Assembly: GCF_014205135.1 (NCBI RefSeq)
Contig: NZ_JACHMY010000001.1
Span: forward strand, 7,316,001 to 7,380,000
Length of the DNA stretch: 64,000 nt
Direction of reading: 5' to 3'
From: Kribbella italica
GTDB lineage: Bacteria; Actinomycetota; Actinomycetes; Propionibacteriales; Kribbellaceae
The position numbers were made by a program, and so were the translations under genes. Of this stretch, positions 1 to 8,685 are shown one piece after another (within the stretch, counting starts at the first letter, position 1; the number at the start of each line of letters is the position of its first letter). The notes under the pieces are model-generated. The model had not been told where the DNA came from. It ran no database searches and worked only from the letters and a program-made list of their open reading frames with translations.

Positions 1-13
1 GACCTGTTTCTCG

Positions 14-217
14 TTGGAGCTGAAGCGTCGGGAGAACCTGAGTCCGATCTGTATCGGGATCGCCGTCGTTGTCTACACGGTGGTCGGCCTCTTCACCTTC
101 GCGGCTGATCAGCAGTTTCGTTTCGTCGCCGGCGCGGTGACCGGTGTGATCGGCGCTGTGGTCGCCTTGGTGCTGGCTTCGACGGCTAGCAAGGGCGGAA
201 AGTTGATCTGGGGCTGA
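14..217 (+). CDS. small two-helix membrane protein, possibly 5'-truncated by the window edge
   Basis: A 67-residue protein from a TTG codon. The frame stays open to the left edge of the window, so the true start may lie outside. Two hydrophobic stretches (about residues 11-31 and 37-57) predict a hairpin membrane protein with a short basic N-terminus. Its TGA stop overlaps an ATG at 217, which suggests co-translation with the next gene. I recognise no family. Confidence 0.55.
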   Translation: MELKRRENLSPICIGIAVVVYTVVGLFTFAADQQFRFVAGAVTGVIGAVVALVLASTASKGGKLIWG

Positions 218-252
218 TGGAGTTGGTGGACGATGGAAGTAGAGGTGTCATC

Positions 253-633
253 ATGCCGATCGAACTGTCCCTCGTGATCTCGGCGCTAGTCAACGCGTTT
301 CGAGGTATTCAATGGGAGGTCGAGACTGGAAGTGCCACAAATCCGGCGGGGAATGACCTGATCGTCACCGCGCCGAATCAGCGTAAATACGTGATTAATA
401 TCAAGCTCGGTGACGGGTCGGTGCATTTTGCGACGCTCGCCAAAGTGGATCACGCGGCGGCAACGATCGGTCGTGATGCCGGAGTCGACGTGCACCCCGT
501 GCTGCTGACAACCCAGGGAGTCAGCCCAGGAATCGCCGGAGTGGCGGACGAGGTCGGGGTTCAGGTTGTCCACGCAGCAGGCTCGGCCGACGAGATCGCC
601 GACTCAGTCGTCGAGGAACTCAAGGCAAGTTAG
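253..633 (+). CDS. hypothetical protein, possibly restriction-endonuclease-like fold
   Basis: 126 residues from ATG 253, chosen because AGAGGTG lies 6-7 bases upstream. An alternative ATG at 217 overlaps the previous stop and would add 12 residues. A central beta-rich part has an Asp (GNDLIV) followed by a strand ending in INIKLG. This resembles the D...xxK arrangement of PD-(D/E)xK nucleases, but the usual Glu/Asp before the Lys is Asn-Ile, so activity is doubtful. The C-terminal half looks Rossmann-like. The function is not recognised and the fold is only a suggestion. Confidence 0.6.
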   Translation: MPIELSLVISALVNAFRGIQWEVETGSATNPAGNDLIVTAPNQRKYVINIKLGDGSVHFATLAKVDHAAATIGRDAGVDVHPVLLTTQGVSPGIAGVADEVGVQVVHAAGSADEIADSVVEELKAS

Positions 634-653
634 CCGTCCTGTCGCGCCGTGGG

Positions 654-2153
654 TTAGTTCAGGGCGAGGGCTGTCCAGGAGATCGGCGGTAGGCTGATCG
701 TCAGCTTGCCGTCGTTCAGTCGGACGTTGTCGTTGGCCTGCGGAACCACCCGGTCCGGCTGAGCCGCGGTGTTGACGGCCAGGCGGTCGTCGTCGGCGAG
801 CGTCAGGGCCTCCTCGACCGTCGTCACACCGGTCCGGCTGACGTCGACCGTGACCTCGATCGTCTGGTCGAGTGAGCGGTTGACCAGGAAGACCGCGAGC
901 TTGCCGTCGTCGTACGTCGCGACCGCGTCGACCGCCGCCACGTCACCGAACTTCTCCGTCGGCACGGTCGGCGAGGTGGTGTTGACCTGCAGCACCTGAC
1001 CGGCGGCCAGCCGGGAGGTGATCGCGAACGGGTGGAAGGTCGGCTGGCGCCAGGCCGGGCCGTCGGGCTCGGTCATGATCGGGGCGATCACGTTCGCCAG
1101 TTGCGCCAGGCAAGCGACCGCGACCCGGTCGCTGTGCCGCAGCAGTGAGATCAGCAGGTTGCCGACGACAACGGCATCGGTGAGGTTGTACTCGTCCTCG
1201 ATCCGCCGCGGTGCCACCTCCCACGCGTCGCCGTCGCCGTCGGTGCGCCGGGACCGCTCGCCGTACCAGACGTTCCACTCGTCGAAGGAGATGTCGATCC
1301 GCTTGCTGCTCTTCAGCTCGGCCCCGACGTGGTCGGCGCTCGCAACCACCGAGTCGATGAAGCGGTCCATGTCGACGGCGGAGGCCAGGAACGACGCCGG
1401 GTCGTCCTTGTCGTCGCCGTAGTACGCGTGGCACGAGATGTGGTCGACCACCTCGTAGCACTCCTGCAGGACCTCCCGCTCCCAGGTTCCGAAGGTCGGC
1501 ATCCCGGAGCTGGACGAACCGCAGGCCACCAGCTCGAGATCGGGCTCGACCATCCGCAGCGCCCGGGCGGTCTCGTTCGCGAGCCTTCCGTACTCCGTGC
1601 CGGTCTTGTGCCCGATCTGCCACGGCCCGTCGAGCTCGTTGCCCAGGCACCACAGCTTGATCCCGTACGGCGATGCCGCGCCGTGCTCGGCGCGCAGGTC
1701 CGACAGCGCGGTACCGGCCGGGTGGTTGGTGTACTCCTGCAGGTCGAGCGCTTCCTGGACGCCCCGCGTGCCCAGGTTGATCGCCATCATCGGCTCGACC
1801 CCGGCCTTCGCGCACCAGCGGACGAACTCGTCCAGGCCGAACTGGTTGGTCTCGATGCTGTGCCAGGCCAGCTCCAGCCGGCGCGGCCGGTCGGCCTGCG
1901 GCCCGACGCCGTCCTCCCAGCGGTAGCCGGAGACGAAGTTGCCGCCCGGGTAGCGGACCAGGGAGACGCCGAGCTCGCGGGTGAGCTCCAGGACGTCCTT
2001 GCGGAAGCCGTCCTCGTCGGCGGTCGCGTGGCCGGGCTCGTAGATGCCGGTGTAGACGCAGCGGCCCATGTGCTCGACGAACGTGCCGAACGTCCGGCGG
2101 TTGACCGGGGCCACGGTGAAAGCGGGATCGAGGACCAGTGAAGCGGTGGTCAT
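654..2153 (-). CDS. abfA: alpha-L-arabinofuranosidase, GH51
   Basis: 499 residues, a usual length for intracellular GH51 enzymes, which release terminal L-arabinofuranose from arabinan or arabinoxylan oligosaccharides. The acid/base Glu is visible in LGNELDG (E173) and the nucleophile Glu in SFDEWNVWYGE (E292). The early motif RYPGGNF is typical of the family. There is no signal peptide, so it acts in the cytoplasm on imported oligosaccharides. AGGAGAC precedes the ATG. It is the last gene of an operon with a binding protein, two permeases and a GH43 enzyme, in the manner of the Bacillus araNPQ/abnA/abfA systems. Confidence 0.93.
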   Translation of the reverse strand: MTTASLVLDPAFTVAPVNRRTFGTFVEHMGRCVYTGIYEPGHATADEDGFRKDVLELTRELGVSLVRYPGGNFVSGYRWEDGVGPQADRPRRLELAWHSIETNQFGLDEFVRWCAKAGVEPMMAINLGTRGVQEALDLQEYTNHPAGTALSDLRAEHGAASPYGIKLWCLGNELDGPWQIGHKTGTEYGRLANETARALRMVEPDLELVACGSSSSGMPTFGTWEREVLQECYEVVDHISCHAYYGDDKDDPASFLASAVDMDRFIDSVVASADHVGAELKSSKRIDISFDEWNVWYGERSRRTDGDGDAWEVAPRRIEDEYNLTDAVVVGNLLISLLRHSDRVAVACLAQLANVIAPIMTEPDGPAWRQPTFHPFAITSRLAAGQVLQVNTTSPTVPTEKFGDVAAVDAVATYDDGKLAVFLVNRSLDQTIEVTVDVSRTGVTTVEEALTLADDDRLAVNTAAQPDRVVPQANDNVRLNDGKLTISLPPISWTALALN

Positions 2154-2200
2154 GAAGTACGTCTCCTGTCGTGGGTTTACGCTGTCTGGGAAGCCGTCGG

Positions 2201-3214
2201 TCAGGTGACGTGTGGCCAGCCGTCGGAATCCCAGCGGATCGACCGCAGGCCGAGACGGAAGTCACCATCGGCCTGGGTGTCGTAGTAGTGGTGGGCCAGC
2301 CAGTCGCCGTTGACCGACTGACCGCCCGGACCGGCCATGGTGCCGGAGCCGGACAGCAGGATCGTCCCGCCACCTTCCAGCATCGGCTTTCCGAGCTGGT
2401 CGGCATACGGGCCGGTGACGCTGCGGGAGCGGCCGACCGCGATCTTGTACGTGCTCTCCGCGCCGCGGCAACACAGGTCGAACGAGACGAACAGGTAGTA
2501 CCAGCCGCCTCGTCGTACGACGTACGGCGCCTCGACCGCGTTCGGCGGCGTTCGGCGGTCGGCGAGCCGCAGGGGTGCGCCCTGACCGGGAACGCCGAGT
2601 CCGGACGGCCACTGCAGGCGGATCATCCGGATGCCGCTCCAGAACGAACCGAACGCCATCCAGGGCACTCCGTTGCCGTCGACCACCACGCCGGGATCGA
2701 TGGCGTTGTAGTCGTCGGACGGCGCCGAGCGATGGACGACTCCGCGGTCGACCCACCGGTACCCCGGATCGCCAGGGTCGAGCGTGGTGTTGGTGGCCAG
2801 GGCGATCAGCGAGCGGTTGGAGCCGAAGGCGGACGCCGAGTAGTAGAGGTAGAAGGTGCCGTCGTGCTCGATCACCTCGGGGGCCCACAGGTTCTCCACG
2901 CCCGGGACCTCCGCGCGGATCCAGTCCGGGATCGCGCCGAACACCGTCCCGGCGCTCGTCCAGTGCCGGCCGTCGGACGACCGGCGGAGCTGGACGCTGC
3001 CACCGGCGACGGCGGGATCCCCGGTCGAGAAGACGTACCACTGCGACCCGTCCCTGATCAGCGCCGGATCATGGGTCCGCAGGTCGCCGGACAGCACCGG
3101 CACGTCGGACCCGCTCGAAACGACGGACGCGCCGGCCTCGGTCCGGGCGGCCGCCGGAACGGCTCCCGGGACAGCCAGCGTGAGAGCGCACAGCAGGGCG
3201 CACAGTCGTCTCAT
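2201..3214 (-). CDS. secreted GH43 arabinanase-like hydrolase
   Basis: 337 residues starting at an ATG that overlaps the upstream permease stop (ATGA). An N-terminal signal peptide runs to about residue 25 (AAA cleavage region). The GH43 catalytic trio is visible: general base Asp in THDPAL (D49), pKa-modulating Asp in NAIDPG (D173) and acid Glu in AVEAPY (E229). The stretch around FVSFDLCCRG...STYKI is characteristic of arabinan-degrading GH43 (AbnA/Arb43 type). The product probably cuts alpha-1,5-arabinan outside the cell and feeds the adjacent ABC importer. Substrate assignment is by family resemblance and context; a GH43 exo-enzyme remains possible. Confidence 0.88.
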   Translation of the reverse strand: MRRLCALLCALTLAVPGAVPAAARTEAGASVVSSGSDVPVLSGDLRTHDPALIRDGSQWYVFSTGDPAVAGGSVQLRRSSDGRHWTSAGTVFGAIPDWIRAEVPGVENLWAPEVIEHDGTFYLYYSASAFGSNRSLIALATNTTLDPGDPGYRWVDRGVVHRSAPSDDYNAIDPGVVVDGNGVPWMAFGSFWSGIRMIRLQWPSGLGVPGQGAPLRLADRRTPPNAVEAPYVVRRGGWYYLFVSFDLCCRGAESTYKIAVGRSRSVTGPYADQLGKPMLEGGGTILLSGSGTMAGPGGQSVNGDWLAHHYYDTQADGDFRLGLRSIRWDSDGWPHVT

Positions 3215-4035
3215 CCCTTCACCCCCGCATCGCCGACACCACGAATGACGTGCCGCTGGAAGAGCGCGTAGACGATCAGCAGCGGCAGCCCGCCGAGCAC
3301 GGCCGAGGCCATGATCTGGGCGTAGCGCAGGCCGTACGAGCCCTGCACGTTGGCGAGTCCGACCGGGATCGTCATCATCGACGGGTCGGTGGTCACGATG
3401 AACGGCCAGAGGAAGTTGTTCCAGGCCCCGATGAAGGTGAAGATGCCGACGGCAACGAGAATCGGCCGCGACATCGGCACCATCACGCCCCAGACGATCC
3501 GCCAGCGGGTCGCGCCGTCCACCCGGGCGGCGTCCTCGTAGTCGCGGGAGACGCCGTCGAAGAACTTCTTCAGCACGAACACCATCACCGGCGCGACCAC
3601 CTGTGGCAGCACCATGCCCCAGTAGGTGTCGACCAGCCGCAGGCTCGACATCTCCTGGAACAGTGGCACGATCAGCACCTGCGGCGGCACCAGGATCCCG
3701 GCGATCACGACGCCGAACATCACCTTCCGGCCGGGGAACGTGGTTCGCGAGAACCCGTACGCCGCCAGCACGGACACCAGCAGCGTCAGCGCGGTCACCA
3801 GCACCGCGACGATCGTGCTGTTCACGAACCAGCGCAGGATCGAGCCCTGCTCGAGCACACTCTGGTACGCCGCGGAAGTAGGCGCCGACGGCAACCAGCT
3901 GATCGGCGTACGGGTGGTCTCCTGCTCGGGTTTGAGTGACGTGTCGAGGGCCCACAGCAACGGAACCAGCCAGAGGACGGCGAGCAGCGCGGCGCCGACC
4001 GCGATCGCGACCTTCGGGAAGCTGAGGCGCTTCAT
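3211..4035 (-). CDS. ABC sugar permease, MalG/AraQ type
   Basis: 274 residues with six predicted membrane helices and the cytoplasmic EAA loop near residues 180-200 (EDAARVDGATRWRIVW), which docks the ATPase. It starts at an ATG overlapping the stop of the other permease. It forms the heterodimeric membrane channel for an oligosaccharide importer. No ATPase gene is present in the cluster, as usual for CUT1 systems that share a common MsiK-like ATPase. Confidence 0.92.
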   Translation of the reverse strand: MKRLSFPKVAIAVGAALLAVLWLVPLLWALDTSLKPEQETTRTPISWLPSAPTSAAYQSVLEQGSILRWFVNSTIVAVLVTALTLLVSVLAAYGFSRTTFPGRKVMFGVVIAGILVPPQVLIVPLFQEMSSLRLVDTYWGMVLPQVVAPVMVFVLKKFFDGVSRDYEDAARVDGATRWRIVWGVMVPMSRPILVAVGIFTFIGAWNNFLWPFIVTTDPSMMTIPVGLANVQGSYGLRYAQIMASAVLGGLPLLIVYALFQRHVIRGVGDAGVKG

Positions 4036-4973
4036 CGGCGCGCCTCCTTCCGGCCGCCGAACAGCTTGAACTGGGCCACGGACACGATCACGATGATCGC
4101 GAAGAACAGGTACGACACCGCCGAGGCGTAGCCGATCCGGTAGCTGGTGAAGCCGCTCTCGTAGATGTACTGGATGATCGGCCGGGTGGCGTAGTTCGGG
4201 CCGCCGTCGGTCATCAGGTAGATCTGGTCGAAGATCTTCAGCGACGCCACCAGCTGCAGCACGACGATCAGCCCGGTGGTGCGCCCGAGCAGCGGCAGCG
4301 TGATCCGGAACAGCGTCTGCCGCCCGTTCGCGCCGTCGATCGAGGCCGCCTCGTAGACCTGCGCCGGGATGCCCTGCAGGGCGGCCAGATAGAGCAGGAA
4401 GTTGAACCCGACGGTCCACCAGACCGTCGTGATCACCACCGCGAGCATGGCCCGGTTCTCCGCGTTCAGCCAGTCGATCTCGGCGAACCCGCCGGCCGTC
4501 AGCAGGCCGTTCACCAGGCCGAAGCCGGGCTGGTAGATCCACACCCAGATCAGCGTGATGACCGTGGCCGGCAGGACGAACGGCGCGAAGTACGCGAACC
4601 GCAGGAACCAGCCGAAGACGCCGCGCCGGTTGGCCAGCAGCGCCATCACCAAGGCGATCAGTACGAGCGGCGGCGTACTCATCGCGGTGAAGACGAGCGT
4701 GTTCTTCAGCGAGTCCCAGACCGCCGGGTCGCCGAACAGCTCACGCCAGTTGGCCAGGCCGAGGAACTCCTGCTTCACTCCGGCCAGGCTGGTGTTGAAG
4801 AAGCTGTTCCAGAGCCCGGCGAGTGTCGGCCAGAGCAGGAAGAACAGGAAGAACAGCCCGAACGGCGCGACGAAGAACAGGCCGCCCCAGCGCTCGGTCC
4901 AGGGTGGACCGCTCCTCGGCGGCTCGTGGGTTGAGGGCTTCGTCCGGGGGCGGGCGGGTGTCTGCACGGCCAT
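4032..4973 (-). CDS. ABC sugar permease, MalF/AraP type
   Basis: 313 residues. A proline- and basic-rich cytoplasmic N-terminus of about 25 residues precedes six membrane helices. The EAA loop reads YEAASIDGANGRQTLF. It partners the downstream MalG-type permease, overlapping it by four bases, and lies 12 bases after the binding-protein stop. Together they form a CUT1 carbohydrate importer, probably for arabino-oligosaccharides given the GH43 and GH51 neighbours. Confidence 0.92.
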   Translation of the reverse strand: MAVQTPARPRTKPSTHEPPRSGPPWTERWGGLFFVAPFGLFFLFFLLWPTLAGLWNSFFNTSLAGVKQEFLGLANWRELFGDPAVWDSLKNTLVFTAMSTPPLVLIALVMALLANRRGVFGWFLRFAYFAPFVLPATVITLIWVWIYQPGFGLVNGLLTAGGFAEIDWLNAENRAMLAVVITTVWWTVGFNFLLYLAALQGIPAQVYEAASIDGANGRQTLFRITLPLLGRTTGLIVVLQLVASLKIFDQIYLMTDGGPNYATRPIIQYIYESGFTSYRIGYASAVSYLFFAIIVIVSVAQFKLFGGRKEARR

Positions 4974-4985
4974 GATGCGCTCCTG

Positions 4986-6557
4986 TCAGACCGGGGACGG
5001 GGTGTCGAGCAGCTTCCGGGTGGCGGCCTTGAACTGGTCGAGCGCCTGCCGCGGCGTCGTCCGGCCCGAGAACACCCCCGCGAAGGCGGCCCCCGCTTCG
5101 TTCTGCAGCTGCGCGCCCGAACCGCTGAACCACGCGTCCGGGTCGAACAGCACGTCCGGCGCGACCGAGCGGTACTCGGCCTGCGGCTTCAGCTCCAGGT
5201 ACTCACGACTCTCGACGACCGGCTGGTACGCCGGGATGTGGCCGCCGGCGGCCCAGTCGGCGCTGTTCTTCAGCATCCAGGCGATGTACTCGACCGTCGC
5301 CGCGGTGTCCTCGTCGCTTCGGGCCGCCTGGTGCGGCATCACGAAGGTGTGCGCGTCGCCGGCGAACTTCGGGACGTCGTACACGACCGGGAACGGCGCC
5401 ATGCTGAACGGGAGTTTCGCGGTCTGGTACGTCGTCACCTCCCACTCGCCGTTGAAGCTCAGCCCGGCGTCACCGTTGGTGAACTGGGCGACCAGGGCGG
5501 GGTAGTCGGACGACTTCGGCGTCAGGCCGTCAGCGGAGAGTTTCGCCATCAGCTGCAGGGCTTCGAGCGCTTTGTTGTCGTCCAGGACGAACTCCTGGCC
5601 GGACTCGTCGAAGAACGCGCCGCCGAGCTGGCCGTAGAGCGTCCACCAGATCCGCCACGGGTTCGTCGTCTCGACCGAGGCGGCGAACTTGCCGGTGACG
5701 TCCTTGACCGCTCTGAGCATCTCGAAGAACGCGTCGACGCCCTTGACCGGCTTGATCCGGCCGTCGGGACCGAGCAGTCCGGCCTTCTCGCAGATGTCGG
5801 TGTTGTAGTAGAGAACGAACGGGTGCTGATCGAGCGGTACGGCGTACAGCCGGCCGTCGACGTGGCACTTACGCCAGGTCTCGGGGAGGAAGTCCTGCTC
5901 GGTGATCCCGGCCTTGGCGAGCAGGTCGACGGGGATCGGGTCGAGCATCGTGCTCGGGCTGAAACCCTTCAGCCGGGACAGATGAAGGGTCGCAACCTCG
6001 GGCGCGCGGCCACCGGCGGCGGACATCGCGAGCTTGGTGTAGAACGGCGGTCCCCAGGCCAGCGTGTGCGCCTCGAACGCGATATCGTTGTGCTCGGCAA
6101 CGAACTTGTCGTGGATCTGGAGCAGCCGCGCACCGTCGCCACCGCCGAACAGATTCCACTCACGAACCCTGGCGTCACGCCCGAAGGACCCGCACCCGGC
6201 GAGAGCGGTCGCCCCGGCGAGTCCGAGCGCGCCGACCAGCAGGTGCCGCCGAGAGACCCGCGGTGATGGTGTCGACAAGCCCGGCACCGACCAGCCGACA
6301 GCGCGCCCCTCGACGACCCCCAGCACCTCGAGCGCACCGGCCCGCGCTCCCGTCCCACCCGGCGACACCGAGGCGGACAGGGGCTCGGACCGGCTGGCGC
6401 CTGCTCGCGCTCCCGTCTCACCCGGCGACGCCAAGGCGGATGCCGGTTGCGCCTGGTCGGCGAACCTCTTCCCTCCGTTCGGGGAGGGCGGGCGGAGCGG
6501 AGTGCGCGGGAGCGGTGGGCCCGCCGGCTGGGCTGGGCGTGGCTCGTGCGATGGCAT
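4986..6557 (-). CDS. extracellular sugar-binding lipoprotein with unusual N-terminal extension
   Basis: Solute-binding protein of the arabino-oligosaccharide importer. A twin-arginine motif (SRRHLL) and a lipobox (LAGC) show export and lipid anchoring. The mature part, about 400 residues, has the usual family length. ATG 6557 has an excellent ribosome site (GGGAGGA, 7 bases away) just below the operator, giving 523 residues. That places about 110 proline/alanine-rich residues before the Tat motif, encoded by repetitive DNA. GTG 6287 would give a normal 433-residue precursor but has no nearby Shine-Dalgarno. I keep the upstream start on ribosome-site strength; the GTG is a serious alternative. 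Confidence 0.85.
   Translation of the reverse strand: MPSHEPRPAQPAGPPLPRTPLRPPSPNGGKRFADQAQPASALASPGETGARAGASRSEPLSASVSPGGTGARAGALEVLGVVEGRAVGWSVPGLSTPSPRVSRRHLLVGALGLAGATALAGCGSFGRDARVREWNLFGGGDGARLLQIHDKFVAEHNDIAFEAHTLAWGPPFYTKLAMSAAGGRAPEVATLHLSRLKGFSPSTMLDPIPVDLLAKAGITEQDFLPETWRKCHVDGRLYAVPLDQHPFVLYYNTDICEKAGLLGPDGRIKPVKGVDAFFEMLRAVKDVTGKFAASVETTNPWRIWWTLYGQLGGAFFDESGQEFVLDDNKALEALQLMAKLSADGLTPKSSDYPALVAQFTNGDAGLSFNGEWEVTTYQTAKLPFSMAPFPVVYDVPKFAGDAHTFVMPHQAARSDEDTAATVEYIAWMLKNSADWAAGGHIPAYQPVVESREYLELKPQAEYRSVAPDVLFDPDAWFSGSGAQLQNEAGAAFAGVFSGRTTPRQALDQFKAATRKLLDTPSPV
6344..6440. repeat. 34-bp imperfect direct repeats inside the binding-protein 5' region
   Basis: Two copies of a 34-base unit (6344-6377 and 6407-6440) differ at three positions and lie 63 bases (21 codons) apart. 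They encode the repeated SPGxTGARAGA pattern. Nearby, CCCTCC-GTTCGG-GGAGGG (about 6473-6490) forms a palindrome. The stretch looks like inserted intergenic-type repetitive DNA that has been read through as coding sequence. Confidence 0.6.
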
Positions 6558-6592
6558 CTTCGTGTCCTCCCGTGGGCGGTGGAGCACGCTTT

Positions 6593-6617
6593 TACACCGA
6601 TGTAATACATCGGTGTA
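6593..6617. promoter_or_regulatory. double LacI-type operator of the arabinan operon
   Basis: A perfect 25-base palindrome: TACACCGATGTA, one A, TACATCGGTGTA. Each half is itself a near-palindrome with the central CG that LacI-family proteins prefer (centres at 6598/6599 and 6611/6612, 13 bases apart). It sits 36 bases upstream of the binding-protein ATG and faces the LacI gene at 6833-7840, its probable ligand-responsive repressor. Confidence 0.8.
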
Positions 6618-6742
6618 GAGGATGATGCCCGGGGGTGCGGGAGGCGTCAAGACCTCGGGCGGTCGGTGACCGGATGTGGACTCGTGGCTGGTGGAGCGCC
6701 CGGGGGCGGTTGGCGCGCGGGCGGGTTAGTGCTGGCGAGTTT

Positions 6743-6795
6743 GTGCCCGGACGCTCCGTGCCCGGACGGTCCGTGCCCGGACGGTCTGTGCCCGG
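6743..6795. repeat. 15-bp tandem repeat, about 3.5 copies
   Basis: The unit GTGCCCGGACGGTCC is repeated at 6743, 6758 and 6773, with a partial copy at 6788. Copies differ by one base. It lies between the LacI gene stop (6833) and the operator. No coding function is seen. Copy number could vary between strains. Confidence 0.75.
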
Positions 6796-6832
6796 GTGGG
6801 TAAGGGGCCAGGGGGTCAGGGCCTGGGTGGGG

Positions 6833-7840
6833 TCAGGGCCCGGCGGTTGACTCGCGGATGTGTAGTGCGTACTGGGCGACGATCTCGCGGTGGGCGGTGT
6901 CGTCGCCGTTCATTCGGCCGACCAGGATCTCCACCGCGGTCGCGGCGATCTGTGCGCGGCCGGGGTCGACTGTCGTGAGGCTCGGCGTGCTGTACTGCGC
7001 CTCGTCGATGTCGTCGAACCCAGCGACGGCCACGTCGTCAGGAACCCTGACGCCGTGCTTGGCCAGCGCGCGCAATGCCCCGAGCGCGAGCGTGTCGTTC
7101 AACGCGAGTACGGCGTCGAACCTCGCCTCCGAGGCGATCAGCGCCTCCATCGCCTCGGCCCCGGTCGCGCGGTGCCACGGCCCGGCCGGCATCGCGAGCT
7201 GCTCGATCGGCTCGACCCCGGCGTCCGCCAGCGTGGCCGCGAACGCGTCGTACCGGATGGCCGCCGTACCGACCAGCTCGCCGGGATGCGTACCGATCAC
7301 GGCGATCCGCCGGCGTCCCAGCTCGAGCAGGTGCTCGGTCGCGGCGCGGGTGCCGGCGACGTTGTCGATCATCACGTGGTCGACCGGACCGTGGAAGATC
7401 CGCTCGCCGAGCAGCACCATCGGCGTCGACGTGTGCAGATGCTCGACGTCGTCCGGCCCGAGGCCGAGCGGGCTGAACAGCAGCCCGTCGACCAGATGCC
7501 CGCGCGGACGTGCGAGCGCGGCGAGTTCGCGTTCGCGGATCGCGCCGGTCTGCTCGATCATCACCGTCAGTCCGTGCTCCTCGGCCGCGGTGATCACGGC
7601 GTCGGCCAGCTCGGCGAAGTACGGCAGGCTCAGCTCCGGGACGGCGAGCCCGATGATGCCGGTACGACCGGACTTGAGGTTGCGGGCGGAGATGTTGAGT
7701 TGGTAGCCGAGCGCATCGATCGACGCGAGCACCCGCTGCCGCGTTTCGTCGCGGATGAAGGGATAGCCGCTCATCACGTTCGACACCGTCTTCGGCGACA
7801 CTCCCGCATGCTGCGCCACGTCCCGCATGGTCACTGCCAC
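6833..7840 (-). CDS. LacI-family regulator of the arabinan locus
   Basis: 335 residues from GTG 7840, chosen for the GGAGGGG site 7 bases upstream. An N-terminal LacI helix-turn-helix (MRDVAQHAGVSPKTVSNVMSG) is followed by a periplasmic-binding-protein-like sensor domain. It probably represses the importer/hydrolase operon through the palindrome at 6593-6617 and is released by arabinose or an arabino-oligosaccharide. The gene lies directly upstream of the operon on the same strand. The ligand is inferred from the neighbours. Confidence 0.92.
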   Translation of the reverse strand: MAVTMRDVAQHAGVSPKTVSNVMSGYPFIRDETRQRVLASIDALGYQLNISARNLKSGRTGIIGLAVPELSLPYFAELADAVITAAEEHGLTVMIEQTGAIRERELAALARPRGHLVDGLLFSPLGLGPDDVEHLHTSTPMVLLGERIFHGPVDHVMIDNVAGTRAATEHLLELGRRRIAVIGTHPGELVGTAAIRYDAFAATLADAGVEPIEQLAMPAGPWHRATGAEAMEALIASEARFDAVLALNDTLALGALRALAKHGVRVPDDVAVAGFDDIDEAQYSTPSLTTVDPGRAQIAATAVEILVGRMNGDDTAHREIVAQYALHIRESTAGP

Positions 7841-7902
7841 AGGTAGTCCCCTCCGCGTCCGCCCGGTACTGGTCCGAACACGGTAGTCCACGCGCCGAGA
7901 AC

Positions 7903-8169
7903 TCAGCTCGGCTTTTCGTCCGGGCTGCCGAGGTCCAGGGCGTAGGCCCTTCGCCCGGCCGACGGCAGGACGCCGTACGGCGGGCGGTTGAGTGGAGTCA
8001 GCCGCACACCGATCCGTAGCGCCTGATCGACGATCGCGTCCTCGGGGCGGCCGAGCCGCAGGCCGATCACGCAGGGTGGGAAGTTGTCGGCGGCCAGTTC
8101 CTCGAGCTTGCTCAGGTCCTGGGTCGTCCAGGGCTCCCCGGCGTTGCGGATCGACTGCGGCAGTGCCAT
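7903..8169 (-). CDS. small hypothetical protein
   Basis: 88 residues from ATG 8169, with a purine-rich AAGAAG about 9 bases upstream; a TTG at 8178 is an alternative. The part WTTQDLSKLEELAADNFPP, followed by a hydrophobic helix and a GRPEDAI turn, resembles the short Myb/SANT-like or helix-turn-helix segments common in actinobacterial small proteins. The function is unknown. Confidence 0.6.
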   Translation of the reverse strand: MALPQSIRNAGEPWTTQDLSKLEELAADNFPPCVIGLRLGRPEDAIVDQALRIGVRLTPLNRPPYGVLPSAGRRAYALDLGSPDEKPS

Positions 8170-8263
8170 CGGACTCAACTTCTTCTTTCCGTTGTCCTAC
8201 GTTGTCTTTCCCTCTGGTGCCCCGTTGGCGGCGCGCTAAAAGTGCCGGGCCGAAGAAACACGC

Positions 8264-8659
8264 TCAGTAAGACTGCAGTTCCAGCAAGGTGCCGTCGGGT
8301 GCGCGCAGATGGGCGGTCCGCAGATTCGGTCCCCACTGGGGACGATCCTGCGCTTCGGCCACGGGCGTCGCGCCGTGCTTCTCGACCACCTGCGCCGCCG
8401 CGTCCACGTCATCGACCTTGAGCACCAGCATCGTGCTCGTCGACGGCGGAGCTTCTGCGTCGAGTCCGAGTGCGGCGGCGAGCCCGGCCCGGCCGAACAG
8501 CACCAGCGCGGCCTCGCCGCCGAGGTCCCAGTTCGCGTACGTCGCCTCCGGAATCACCTTTACTGGTTGAATTCCGAACAGTTCCTCGAGTGCGCCGCGG
8601 TAGAACTCGACCGTCGCGGCGAAGTCGTCGACCAGCAACCGGGGGTAGAGCGCGTCCAT
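8264..8659 (-). CDS. VOC (glyoxalase/bleomycin-resistance fold) protein
   Basis: 131 residues from ATG 8659 with GGAGG upstream. It has two beta-alpha-beta-beta-beta modules: an N-terminal LYPRLLVDDFAATVEFYR and a C-terminal LRAPDGTLLELQ. The fold supports metal-dependent enzymes and antibiotic-binding proteins, and the substrate cannot be told. It is divergent from a MarR regulator across a 60-base gap with an inverted repeat, so it is probably the regulator's target. Confidence 0.88.
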   Translation of the reverse strand: MDALYPRLLVDDFAATVEFYRGALEELFGIQPVKVIPEATYANWDLGGEAALVLFGRAGLAAALGLDAEAPPSTSTMLVLKVDDVDAAAQVVEKHGATPVAEAQDRPQWGPNLRTAHLRAPDGTLLELQSY

Positions 8660-8685
8660 CAAGTCCTCCGAATTAGTGGGGAAGT

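Noticed and set aside
943..2406. Long minus-strand frame overlapping abfA
   Set aside because: Arginine-rich frame-shift shadow of abfA with no recognised motifs.
2201..3955. Long minus-strand frame that continues upstream of the GH43 start
   Set aside because: The added N-terminal part is the shadow of the permease in another frame. The signal peptide and ATGA overlap place the true start at 3214.
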